6,091 bases of DNA from CAZQYC01 sp043746555. Its GTDB lineage: Bacteria > Pseudomonadota > Gammaproteobacteria > Steroidobacterales > Steroidobacteraceae. The stretch lies in contig JAYTQU010000243.1 in NCBI GenBank assembly GCA_043746555.1, positions 1-6,091 of the forward strand. The letters run 5' to 3'. Position numbers and translations under genes: made by a program. The notes below the pieces were generated by a model that saw nothing but the letters and a program-made list of their open reading frames with translations, had not been told where the DNA came from and made no database searches. This document shows positions 1 through 6,091 of the stretch, piece by piece. How positions within the stretch are numbered: position 1 is the stretch's first letter; each line of letters begins with the position of its first letter.

Positions 1-1
1 G

Positions 2-85
2 TTTGAGGAGAATAGCCGTAGCTATTTGACGAAAAGGATCGGAACAATGGACCCATTTGACGCCGCCGCAGTAGATCATTCCTAA
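2..85 (+). CDS. 3' end of an unidentified plus-strand gene (partial)
   Basis: The frame starting at position 2 is open from the window edge to a TAA at 83-85, giving 27 codons that end ...MDPFDAAAVDHS. The codons look coding-like, and the stop falls exactly at the DUF885 stop, as expected for two convergent genes packed tail to tail. I do not recognise the protein from this tail. An open stretch of 27 codons can occur by chance, so the call rests mainly on the neat convergent junction and the composition. The upstream flank is needed to identify it. Confidence 0.5.
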   Translation, partial: FEENSRSYLTKRIGTMDPFDAAAVDHS

Positions 86-1806
86 GTCCGACAGGCTGCT
101 AGCTCGCGCTTTTGTTGTTCGCGAAGATCGTAGATTGCGGAGTAACCGGCGAAGTAGCTTGTTAGCTGGACGCTGGTTAATTGCACACGCCGCCACTTAC
201 CGTTGGCTTCTTCGTTCGATTGAAACGCTTCGCGGATCAGTAGTCGCTTAGCGTCCGCCTCGCTCATATCGAGCACGTGAACGGAGTAATCGAGAATGGT
301 GTTGCAGACCGAACGCAATAACCACTTGGAATAGATCAACCACATCTCCGCCGTGTCGTCGCCATATCCGGATTCGAGCATCAAGCGCTCGCCATACACA
401 GCCCAACCTTCGATCATCGCACCGTTACCAAATATTGCTTTAATTTTGCTTGCGGACTTGTTGCCGTAAACAAGTTGGGCGTAATGACCGGGAATGGCTT
501 CGTGAATGATTAGAATCGGCAGCATGAAGCGGTTGTATTCGCGCAATAGACTCTCGGCGCTCTCAGGTGACAGCGTGTCGAGCGGCGTGATATTGAAATA
601 GGTTGCGGCCGTCGGATCGTAGGGTCCGGGCGCGTCGATGCTGGCAAGCGCAATACCGCGTTCCTGCAACGGTGTCTCTCGAACTTTGAGCGGCTTATCC
701 GGATCGAGCGTGAGCAGCCGATGCTCGGTGACCCACTTTGCGAGATCGGGAATCAAGCGTTCGATCTCGGAAAAAAAGTTTTTACGGGACACATGCTGTT
801 CCGATAGCTTGGCGATTAGCTTGCCGATTTTCTTGATCCGATCGGCAGGCGGCGCGCTGTTGGGAAAATATTTCGGCCACAGTTCGTCGGCGAGAACGGC
901 CATGCGCGCATGCAGCTGATCTTTTTCTTTAAGCGCTCGTCGATAGAGATCTTCCGGCGTGTCGCCGGTTTGAATGTTGTAGGCAAATTGTTGGTCGTAC
1001 AATTCTTTGCCTAGTCGATACGAGCGCGCACCGCCCTGGGCGGGCGATTGTGCGAGTGATTGATCGAGTTCCTTCAACCACGCGATATAGTCGTCGATAG
1101 CCAGACGCGCCGCCGCGTATCGCGACGCAAACAAAGCGCGCTCATGTGGCGATAGATCCGACGCTTCGACTTTCTTCGGCAACTCATCACCCAAAACGGC
1201 GAGCGCGCCTTGGTTTTGCTCAATTGCCAACTGCGTGTGCTCGCGAGTGGGATTCTTGATGGCTTGCTTTGCGGCTGCGTAGTAAGCAGGAACGTCGGCG
1301 AGTCGTTTGAGTACCGTGCGCAAACGCCGATTTAGCGGCGCATAGTCGGTATCGAGAATGCGAGCGAAAGAATCGGCAATATTGTAATTCGACGGGTTCC
1401 ATTCCCAACTGCGCGCCGAAATCAATTCCCAACGCCGCGAATCGAATTCGTTATCGAGTAGGCTCCAGTCTGCGCGCTGACTATTGCCGAGCTGACGTTT
1501 GTCGATCGCGCGCAGTTGCGTCTGCCAATGATCGATCAATGCAAGTGCCGCACTGCGAGCCTTGGCGTCGGGAACGATAAGTCGGTCGGCGTACTTGTAA
1601 TAGCCAACGCTGATTCCGAAGTCGGGATACAAAGCCCAGTAGTCATCGAAGAACGTATCGCCGAATCGTTTTTCGAAGGCTTGCTTGGCGCGCGCCGTTG
1701 ACGGATCTTTCGACGCCGAATTCTGAGCGAATGCTGGCGCAATCCACAAGAGAAGCAATATGGGCATCCAAGCTTTGAGCTTGTCGAATTTAAATCTGCC
1801 CGGCAT
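82..1806 (-). CDS. Exported DUF885 family (PF05960) putative zinc peptidase
   Basis: This is a 574-residue protein of normal length for DUF885. Residues 1-28 look like a Sec signal peptide: basic start (GRFKFDKLK), hydrophobic core MPILLLLWIAPAFA, and likely cleavage after AFA or AFAQ. It is therefore probably periplasmic or outer-membrane anchored; no lipobox Cys is seen. The C-terminal half carries the family signature HEAIPGHY (H435, E436, H441) followed by MIEGWAVYGERL (E467, E473). These are the expected metal-binding and catalytic residues of this metallopeptidase-like family. The end (YFAGYSAIYDLREQ, about 551-563) also fits the family. The start is the ATG at 1804-1806. An in-frame Met at residue 14 would keep the hydrophobic core but lose the basic n-region, so the longer start is preferred. 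It is divergent from the MFS gene and convergent with the fragment at 2-85. Peptide hydrolysis is inferred from the family; the substrate is unknown. Confidence 0.9.
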   Translation of the reverse strand: MPGRFKFDKLKAWMPILLLLWIAPAFAQNSASKDPSTARAKQAFEKRFGDTFFDDYWALYPDFGISVGYYKYADRLIVPDAKARSAALALIDHWQTQLRAIDKRQLGNSQRADWSLLDNEFDSRRWELISARSWEWNPSNYNIADSFARILDTDYAPLNRRLRTVLKRLADVPAYYAAAKQAIKNPTREHTQLAIEQNQGALAVLGDELPKKVEASDLSPHERALFASRYAAARLAIDDYIAWLKELDQSLAQSPAQGGARSYRLGKELYDQQFAYNIQTGDTPEDLYRRALKEKDQLHARMAVLADELWPKYFPNSAPPADRIKKIGKLIAKLSEQHVSRKNFFSEIERLIPDLAKWVTEHRLLTLDPDKPLKVRETPLQERGIALASIDAPGPYDPTAATYFNITPLDTLSPESAESLLREYNRFMLPILIIHEAIPGHYAQLVYGNKSASKIKAIFGNGAMIEGWAVYGERLMLESGYGDDTAEMWLIYSKWLLRSVCNTILDYSVHVLDMSEADAKRLLIREAFQSNEEANGKWRRVQLTSVQLTSYFAGYSAIYDLREQQKRELAACRT

Positions 1807-1930
1807 GAGATTAAGCGCTCCGATAGTCGATGCGTGTCAGGTTGAATTGGGGCGAATCGTACGACGAGTTGCACCGCGCGTCGAGTTGCCTGATTCATCT
1901 CGTGGTACAGTTTGCGACCGAGCCTAAACA
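1807..1930. promoter_or_regulatory. Divergent intergenic region between DUF885 and MFS genes
   Basis: These 124 bp separate two head-to-head genes and must hold both promoters if each is transcribed on its own. The plus side has an extended -10-like element, described separately. For the minus side I found no convincing -35/-10 pair. A GGAG lies more than 10 bases upstream of the DUF885 ATG, which is too far for a strong ribosome binding site. No clear large palindrome is visible. Confidence 0.4.
1903..1911 (+). promoter_or_regulatory. Candidate extended -10 promoter element for the MFS gene
   Basis: TGGTACAGT matches the extended -10 pattern TGnTATAAT, with TACAGT at 1906-1911. No good -35 is present at 17 bp spacing; a TTGCCT lies only 14 bp upstream. 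That is compatible with an extended -10 promoter, which depends less on the -35. Transcription would start near 1918, about 12 nt before the ATG at 1931. This is a motif match only. Confidence 0.3.
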
Positions 1931-3097
1931 ATGAAATCAACTGACGCTTCCTCGCACCGCGCAACGCACTGGTCATTACTCTTCGGCAATTTTGTCATCG
2001 GCGTGGGCGTGCTCATGCCCGCCGGACTGCTGAACGATCTTTCTCAGGCGTTTGCGAAAGATGCGGCGACCATTGGCAAGTTGATTGGCTACGGCGCGGC
2101 GGTATTGTGTATCGAGGCCCCGCTACTCGCGTTCTTTACCAATCGCGTGGATCGTCGCGTGCTACTCACCGCCGCACTCGCCGTGTATTCGATCGGACAT
2201 TTGGTATCGGCATTCGCGCCGAACTTTCATATGCTTTTGATCGCGCGTTTGATCATGATCGGCGGCGCGGCCGCTTTCACGCCGCAAGCTGCGAGCGCAA
2301 TCAGCACATTAGTTGCCGCGGATCGTCGTCCAACCGCGGTTGCGTTCGTCTTCTTGGGTTGGCCGCTTGCCTCGGCAGTCGGCGTGCCGCTTGCCAGTTT
2401 AATGGGCGCATTCGCATCGTGGTCGACGGCTTATCTCATTATGGGAATCGCGAGCGGTCTGGCGGCGCTGGCGGTGTTTTACACGCTGCCCGCGAAGTTA
2501 TACGCACCTCGACTTTCCGTAGCCGCGTGGCGCAATGTGCTGTCGAGCCGCAAGATTCTCGCGATGCTTTTTGTGACGGCGATTTTCATTGCGGGACAAT
2601 TCGCCGTTTATCCGTACATCGCGGCGGAGCTAAAGGCGAATTTCAACTCCACGCCGACCGCCATCTCGTTGCTGTTTGCGGTGTACGGATTAGCCGGCGT
2701 GGTTGGGTCCGTGGTGTCGACGCGATTCATCGGAAGATTTGGCGCGGCGCAAACTGTCTCCATTCATTTGGCGCTGGTGCTCACCGGACTTGCCTTGTGG
2801 GCGATCAGCGGTAGTGTGTTGAGCGTAGCGGCGATGGGCTTGATCGCGTGGGGTTATGGCGGCGGTCCGGCCATCTCGGGTCAACAAGCGCGATTGATCG
2901 TGGCCGATATCGAAGCCGGTTCGGCTTCGGTGGCGTTGAACACGTCGGTGCTTTATCTTGGTCAAGCAAGCGGCGCTTATATTGGCGGCTTACTGTTGAG
3001 CAATCAACTTATGCAATGGAATGGCTACGTCGCAGTGGCGCTGTTAATCATCGCGGTGTCGGTATCTGTTGTTGTGCAACGATGGCTGCAGGCGTAA
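1931..3097 (+). CDS. MFS transporter, DHA1 AraJ/PbuE-like efflux type
   Basis: This 388-residue protein is almost entirely hydrophobic, with about 12 membrane segments, the normal size for a DHA1 drug or sugar efflux permease. TM1 begins at about residue 14 (WSLLFGNFVIGVGVLMPAGL). A degenerate motif A lies between TM2 and TM3 (NRVDRRVLL, 71-79). The TM5 antiporter motif appears as GVPLASLMGAFASW (151-164). The late segment QQARLIVADIEAG...LNTSVLYLGQASGAYIGG (318-353) is typical of the AraJ/YdhP/PbuE group. Family members export sugars, purines, drugs or amino acids by proton antiport; the substrate cannot be read here. The ATG at 1931 is the only sensible start because the next Met (29) is inside TM1. 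No Shine-Dalgarno is visible (CCTAAACA before ATG). The M20 remnant follows at once in the same reading frame, separated only by this gene's TAA. Confidence 0.88.
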   Translation: MKSTDASSHRATHWSLLFGNFVIGVGVLMPAGLLNDLSQAFAKDAATIGKLIGYGAAVLCIEAPLLAFFTNRVDRRVLLTAALAVYSIGHLVSAFAPNFHMLLIARLIMIGGAAAFTPQAASAISTLVAADRRPTAVAFVFLGWPLASAVGVPLASLMGAFASWSTAYLIMGIASGLAALAVFYTLPAKLYAPRLSVAAWRNVLSSRKILAMLFVTAIFIAGQFAVYPYIAAELKANFNSTPTAISLLFAVYGLAGVVGSVVSTRFIGRFGAAQTVSIHLALVLTGLALWAISGSVLSVAAMGLIAWGYGGGPAISGQQARLIVADIEAGSASVALNTSVLYLGQASGAYIGGLLLSNQLMQWNGYVAVALLIIAVSVSVVVQRWLQA

Positions 3098-3106
3098 TGC
3101 AAATGC

Positions 3107-3811
3107 TCCACGACGCATTCTGTCGGCGACACGACAGTTGCGGCGCAAGCGATGGCGGATCGACTGATCGTCGCTGGGTTGCCAAAAGCCGATGTGCAAG
3201 TGCTTGTCGAAGTCCCTCGCAAAGGCAATCTCATTGCAAGGCTGCGCAGCAAAACGCCCAATGGCAAGAAGCCGATTCTATTGATGGCGCATCTCGATGT
3301 GGTCGACGCGAAACGCGAGGATTGGTCGATGGATCCGTTCAAATTCATCGAGAAGGACGGTTACTACTATGCGCGCGGCAGCGTCGACGACAAGGCAATG
3401 GCGTCGATGTTCGTCGCCAATCTCGTGCGCTATTGGCAGGAAGGTTATCGCCCTAGTCGCGACATTATTATCGCGCTCACCGCCGATGAGGAAAGCGGCG
3501 ACAACAACGGCACGGATCGGTTGGTCGCGAAGCATCGCGATTTTATCGACGCGGCGTTTGCGCTCAGTGAAGGCGGCGGCGGAGAAAGTTTTTCAAAGTT
3601 TCACGCTTTTGAAAAAATGTCGGGCATCGAATCCGGCCAATTGGCCGCGGACTTTAGAGCGATTACCGAACCGAATACGCCGGCCGATGCAATCAAAAGA
3701 TTGAGCGAACATCCGGTTTACAACGCCACGCCGCGTACCACATGCGTTGCGACGTTGATTGAAGGCGGTCATGCGGAAAACGCGTTGCCGCAAACCGCAA
3801 AAGCGACGTGA
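3107..3811 (+). pseudogene. M20 family metallopeptidase remnant, N-terminal piece (truncated, internal deletion, frameshifted)
   Basis: M20-type sequence begins about 10 bases after the MFS stop, upstream of any start codon (STTHSVGDTTVAAQ). It runs through the ATG at 3152 to a TGA at 3809-3811. Counting from that ATG, metal-site residues are present: HLD (H47, D49), GSVDDK (bridging D79), DEES (E113 catalytic, E114 ligand) and SEGGGG (E140). Family members of this type usually start with a signal peptide and a short helix before the TTHSVGD segment; those are absent. After GGGGE (141-145) the protein jumps to FEKMSGIESGQLAADFRAI. The stretch with the GGHSS motif and the first half of the lid/dimerisation domain is missing, perhaps 60-70 residues (from memory of the family). 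The ATG at 3152 has no ribosome binding site. The sequence then changes frame at about 3808. Together these lesions point to a pseudogene of an exported dipeptidase or carboxypeptidase. Confidence 0.85.
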
Positions 3812-4194
3812 ATTGCCGCATGCTTCCCGGACACGATCCCGCGCAAGTCTATGCCACTTTCAAACGCGTCGTCGCGGATGAGCACATCAAGATCGTGCCG
3901 CTAGCCGCCGCACGCCCAAGTCCCCCTGCGCCGCTTACTGCGGAAGTTTTCGGCACAATCGAGTCGCTCACGAACAAAATGTGGCCGAGCGTTTCCGTCG
4001 TTCCGATGATGAGCACCGGCGCGACCTATTCGATTCCACTGCGATCGAGCGGCATTCCTGTTTATGGCGTCTCCGGTATCTTTGGCGACATTGACGATGT
4101 GCGCATTCACGGCCGCGACGAACGTATCGCCATCAAAGAGTATTACGACGGCTTGGAGTTTCTTTATCGGTTCGTGAAACAGCTATCGCACTAA
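3808..4194 (+). pseudogene. M20 family metallopeptidase remnant, C-terminal piece (shifted frame)
   Basis: This continues the M20 protein in another frame. The preceding piece ends ...ENALPQTAKAT and this one begins (GTG) NCRMLPG, together rebuilding the family string ALPQ.AKATVNCRMLPG. One extra G (ACGGTGAAT in place of ACGTGAAT) would restore a single frame. It contains the rest of the lid and the last catalytic-domain part: MSTGATYS (68-75), IPVYGVSGIF (83-92) and IHGRDERI (100-107), whose H101 is the expected metal ligand. The family normally has Asp where Y74 sits (GATDS); TAT for GAT is a one-base change. The GTG overlaps the upstream TGA as GTGA, so translational restart is formally possible, but a piece of 128 residues without the metal site would not be an enzyme. 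Its TAA overlaps the TetR stop. A sequencing error could explain the frameshift but not the other losses. Confidence 0.8.
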
Positions 4195-4862
4195 ATTTTC
4201 TTTTGGCGCTCGTGCGCAATCGCGATTGCCGATATCTGCGGTAACAGCTCGGCCACCACGTCGCGAACCGTGCCGCGTTCGCGATCGACCATTTTGCGCA
4301 GCGCATCGCCGATGATAGCGTCGCCGAACGCAGTAGCGACGACAAACAATGTGGTGGAGGTAAAGCGGCGGTGCAACTCGGCGGCTTCATTCTCGCTCAC
4401 ATGCACGCCCTGCTCGACATGGGCAATGTAGTCACGCACGACCTGTCCCAGCGGCGCAAATAACTTCTCATTCCCCGACACCATCAGCCAAGCCATCAAA
4501 CGCCCGGCGCCGCCTTTATCGAATGCGTCGAACACGATATCGACAAACTCGCGAACGTCGCTGGCGCCGGCGCGAAAGCGCGCCACCGCAGCCTCCATGG
4601 TGTCGGTGAGTGCGCGCACCATGTCGCGCATCAAGGTGGATTGCAGCTCGGCGGCGGAGCCGAAGTGATGAATGAGATTGGTGTGGGTCATCCCTAAATC
4701 CCGAGCGACCGCTTTCAACGTAATCGCGTTCGGTCCCTCTTCCAACAACAACTTGCGCGCCGATTCGAGCGCAGCCGACCGCACCGCATCCGGCTGCCGA
4801 CGTAAACGCCGTTCGGGCTTTAGAGATTTCACCGGCGACTTGGGCTTGTTAGCTATTGACAT
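4191..4862 (-). CDS. TetR/AcrR family transcriptional regulator
   Basis: From the ATG at 4862 this is 223 residues, a usual TetR size. A basic tail (KPKSPVKSLKPERRLRR, about 6-22) precedes the DNA-binding domain. The helix-turn-helix is clear at 47-73: AITLKAVARDLGMTHTNLIHHFGSAAEL, with recognition helix THTNLIHHF. Residues from about 80 onward form the variable all-helical ligand-binding and dimerisation domain, whose ligand is unknown. A TTG three codons upstream (4871) could also start it, but ATG is preferred; a weak GAG sits 5 bases before it. The gene is divergent from the metal-dependent hydrolase across 103 bp, which makes that gene and itself the likely targets, normally as a repressor. 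Its 3' end overlaps the M20 remnant by 4 bp. Confidence 0.92.
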   Translation of the reverse strand: MSIANKPKSPVKSLKPERRLRRQPDAVRSAALESARKLLLEEGPNAITLKAVARDLGMTHTNLIHHFGSAAELQSTLMRDMVRALTDTMEAAVARFRAGASDVREFVDIVFDAFDKGGAGRLMAWLMVSGNEKLFAPLGQVVRDYIAHVEQGVHVSENEAAELHRRFTSTTLFVVATAFGDAIIGDALRKMVDRERGTVRDVVAELLPQISAIAIAHERQKKI

Positions 4863-4872
4863 TGATCTCAAT
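4855..4872. promoter_or_regulatory. Candidate operator at the TetR start (ATTGA repeats)
   Basis: ATTGACATTGATCTCAAT holds an inverted repeat ATTGA-TC-TCAAT (4861-4872) with an additional ATTGA copy directly before it (4855-4859). It covers the TetR start codon, a place where self-repressing TetR proteins may bind. A further inverted copy, GTCAAT, lies at 4942-4947 near the hydrolase start. The arms are only 5 bp, so chance is a real possibility. Confidence 0.25.
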
Positions 4873-4931
4873 AAGACTTTGAATGCCGCAGAGCAGGCAA
4901 ATCACAGGCTATTCCGTGTCAGCAATTACCA

Positions 4932-4961
4932 TACAATCTTCGTCAATGGCTTCGTCGACGA
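4932..4961 (+). promoter_or_regulatory. Candidate -10 box and palindrome upstream of the hydrolase gene
   Basis: TACAAT at 4932-4937 resembles a -10 hexamer 28 bp before the ATG, but the -35 region (CTATTC at 17 bp spacing) is poor, as expected for a regulated promoter. A perfect 10 bp palindrome TCGTCGACGA follows at 4952-4961, just upstream of the start codon, and could be an operator. Both are weak motif calls. Confidence 0.25.
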
Positions 4962-4965
4962 CCTC

Positions 4966-5829
4966 ATGATGGGTTCTCTCCCGACTCCAGCCGATCTCGC
5001 CATTCATCCGCGCGATTTGAAATTCAATCGCGCCGGGACAGCGCGCGACGCCCATCATACCCGATGGTGGCATTGCAATGATCCGGTCAAAACTGCTTTT
5101 CTCAATGCGCTGTCCATCACTTTCCCGCAAGGCGAGTCGTTGTTTGTCGAAGCGGTGCGGCGTTATCGCGATGTCGCCGATCCGGTATTGCGCGAACAAA
5201 TTGCGGCGTTCATCAAGCAAGAAACACTACACATGAGGGAGCACGTGGTGTTCAATCGACTGATCGAACAAGCGGGCTACGACGTCGCGGCGATGAACGC
5301 CTACACAACCGAGCGCATGAGCATCGCACGCTCGCGACCGCCGATCGCGCAACTTGCGATCACGGTGGCGCTCGAACACTTTACGGCGATTTTGGCACAT
5401 GGATTACTTACCAACCCTCAACACCTGCAAGGCGTGCCAAACGAAATCGCCAATCTTTGGAAGTACCACGCAATCGAGGAAATCGAACACAAGGGCGTCG
5501 CATTCGATACCTATCTCGCTGCCACAAAGGATTGGAGTGGATTCAAACGGTGGTATGTGCGCTGCAAAGTCATGGCAATCATGAGTTACCTGTTCTGGCG
5601 TTCAAACGCCCGTCACATGGCCGACTTTTTTCGCCAGGATGGCATCAATACCTTCGGCACCTGGATGCGTGTGCTGAAATTTCATTTCGTCTCACCCGGC
5701 TTGCTACGAAGCATTTTTGGCGAATACTGGAAGTTCTACTCGCCGAACTTTCATCCGTGGAATATCGACGACCGAGCGTTGATTGCGAACATCGAGAAGG
5801 AACTCGGGATGACCAGCGCGACAGCGTAA
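4966..5829 (+). CDS. Predicted metal-dependent hydrolase, COG3687/PF10118 family
   Basis: This 287-residue protein is of normal family length. Typical family segments are IHPRDLKF (13-20), RWWHCNDPVKTAFLNALSITFPQGE (33-57), QETLHMREHVVFN (85-97), ALEHFTAILA (135-144), WKYHAIEEIEHKGVAFD (165-181) and YSPNFHPWN (258-266). The reading frame is open back to 4672, but that part overlaps the TetR gene in antisense and has no family similarity. The two adjacent ATGs at 4966 and 4969 are the natural starts, without a clear ribosome binding site. Residues E57, E86xxH89, E137 and E172xxH175 are spaced like a ferritin-type di-iron site, so the 'hydrolase' label may be imprecise. A hydrophobic segment around 197-211 (YVRCKVMAIMSYLFW) suggests a membrane-associated or buried helix. 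Substrate and reaction are unknown. The divergent TetR gene probably controls it. Confidence 0.88.
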   Translation: MMGSLPTPADLAIHPRDLKFNRAGTARDAHHTRWWHCNDPVKTAFLNALSITFPQGESLFVEAVRRYRDVADPVLREQIAAFIKQETLHMREHVVFNRLIEQAGYDVAAMNAYTTERMSIARSRPPIAQLAITVALEHFTAILAHGLLTNPQHLQGVPNEIANLWKYHAIEEIEHKGVAFDTYLAATKDWSGFKRWYVRCKVMAIMSYLFWRSNARHMADFFRQDGINTFGTWMRVLKFHFVSPGLLRSIFGEYWKFYSPNFHPWNIDDRALIANIEKELGMTSATA

Positions 5830-5869
5830 ACTCGCGGCTTGCCTGCGCACTCCAAACAATGTTGGTGCT

Positions 5870-5903
5870 GGGACGACGATCGAGTAAGCTGCGCGTCCTT
5901 TTT
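5870..5903 (+). terminator. Weak candidate terminator between hydrolase and YkgJ genes
   Basis: GGACG (5871-5875) can pair with CGTCC (5894-5898), which is followed at once by five T (5899-5903). The stem is short and the loop is 18 nt, so it would be weak. It lies 40 bp after the hydrolase stop, in the right place for a terminator. Confidence 0.22.
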
Positions 5904-5931
5904 GGCCATCGTTCGTTTCGGACGCGACAAG

Positions 5932-6091
5932 ATGAAGAACCGCTTCGATTGTTCCACCTGCCCCGGTTATTGCTGCAGCCATCCCCGAATTGCCGTAAGC
6001 GATAATGATATTGCGCGACTGGCCAAGCACTTTGAGTTAAGCGCGGCGCGGGCGCGGAAACAATTTACCTACCGCTACCTCACCAAAGACG
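5932..6091 (+). CDS. YkgJ family Cys-cluster protein, N-terminal part (cut by window end)
   Basis: An open frame starts at the ATG at 5932 and reaches the window edge without a stop (53 codons). It begins MKNRFDCSTCPGYCCSHPRI, with the cluster C7xxC10xxxC14C15 that defines the YkgJ-type CxxCxxxCC family, thought to bind zinc or an iron-sulfur centre. The following DNDIARLAKHFELSAARARKQF is the usual continuation. A TTG at 5902 is in frame and would add ten residues, but the ATG places the Cys cluster at its normal distance from the N-terminus. It follows the hydrolase on the same strand after 102 bp, so it may or may not share its transcript. Function in the cell is unknown for the family. 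Confidence 0.85.
   Translation, partial: MKNRFDCSTCPGYCCSHPRIAVSDNDIARLAKHFELSAARARKQFTYRYLTKD

Noticed and set aside
11..26. Hairpin AATAGC-CGTA-GCTATT as a terminator for the DUF885 gene
   Set aside because: The stem is perfect but only 6 bp and AT-rich, no T tract follows on either strand, and it lies in the probable coding end of the left-edge gene.
1536..1976. Minus-strand frame of 146 codons with Arg/Ser-rich translation
   Set aside because: It overlaps the signal-peptide end of the DUF885 gene in another frame and the MFS start; composition is that of a shadow frame.
2107..2814. Plus-strand frame of 235 codons inside the MFS gene
   Set aside because: Arg-rich frame-shifted copy of a clearly coding membrane protein.
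4196..4218. T-rich run and GCGC-TCGT-GCGC hairpin near the M20/TetR junction
   Set aside because: The hairpin lies on the wrong side of the T run for plus transcripts and is only 4 bp; it sits within the TetR coding region.
4672..4965. N-terminal extension of the hydrolase reading frame by 98 codons
   Set aside because: It overlaps the TetR gene in antisense, shows no family similarity and has a composition unlike the rest; family sequence starts only after 4966.
5457..6005. Open frame of 182 codons on plus
   Set aside because: It lies out of frame over the end of the hydrolase and the start of the YkgJ gene, both of which have clear family motifs; the translation looks like no protein family.
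5704..6030. Minus-strand open frame of 108 codons
   Set aside because: It is antisense to the hydrolase end and the Cys-cluster gene, and no motif is visible in it.
1..6091. Mobile element, CRISPR array, tRNA, toxin-antitoxin or phage genes
   Set aside because: No transposase, terminal repeats, repeat-spacer pattern or tRNA-like fold was seen; the M20 losses look like local deletions and not insertions.

Overview
The window looks like an ordinary chromosomal stretch of a Gram-negative bacterium. GC content is in the mid-50s by eye. One exported zinc-peptidase-like protein has a clear signal peptide. The combination of DUF885, an AraJ-type MFS transporter, a COG3687 hydrolase with a divergent TetR regulator, and a YkgJ protein suggests a proteobacterium, plausibly a gammaproteobacterium of the Steroidobacter/Xanthomonadales type. 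That placement is inference from family content, not from a marker gene.

Layout from left to right. (1) Positions 2-85 hold what looks like the last 27 codons of an unidentified plus-strand gene. (2) A minus-strand DUF885 exported peptidase-like protein (82-1806) meets it tail to tail. (3) A divergent plus-strand 12-TM MFS transporter (1931-3097) follows after a 124 bp shared promoter region. (4) An M20-family metallopeptidase remnant lies directly behind the transporter (about 3107-4194). It has lost its N-terminus, lacks an internal block, and is split by a one-base frameshift. (5) A TetR-family regulator (4191-4862, minus) converges on the remnant with a 4 bp overlap. (6) The regulator is divergent from a COG3687/PF10118 'metal-dependent hydrolase' (4966-5829, plus), whose residues form a ferritin-like di-iron pattern. 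(7) The start of a YkgJ-type Cys-cluster protein (5932 to the right edge) is cut by the window.

Functionally, the left part pairs one intact exported peptidase-like protein with a transporter and a decayed second peptidase. This could be an old peptide or amino-acid utilisation neighbourhood, but that is only suggested by proximity. The right part is a plausible regulator-target pair: TetR and the hydrolase share a 103 bp intergenic region with inverted repeats. I see no mobile element, CRISPR array, tRNA or rRNA. The most interesting items are the multiply damaged M20 gene and the di-iron-like signature in a poorly characterised 'hydrolase'. I do not see convincing evidence for a wholly new system.
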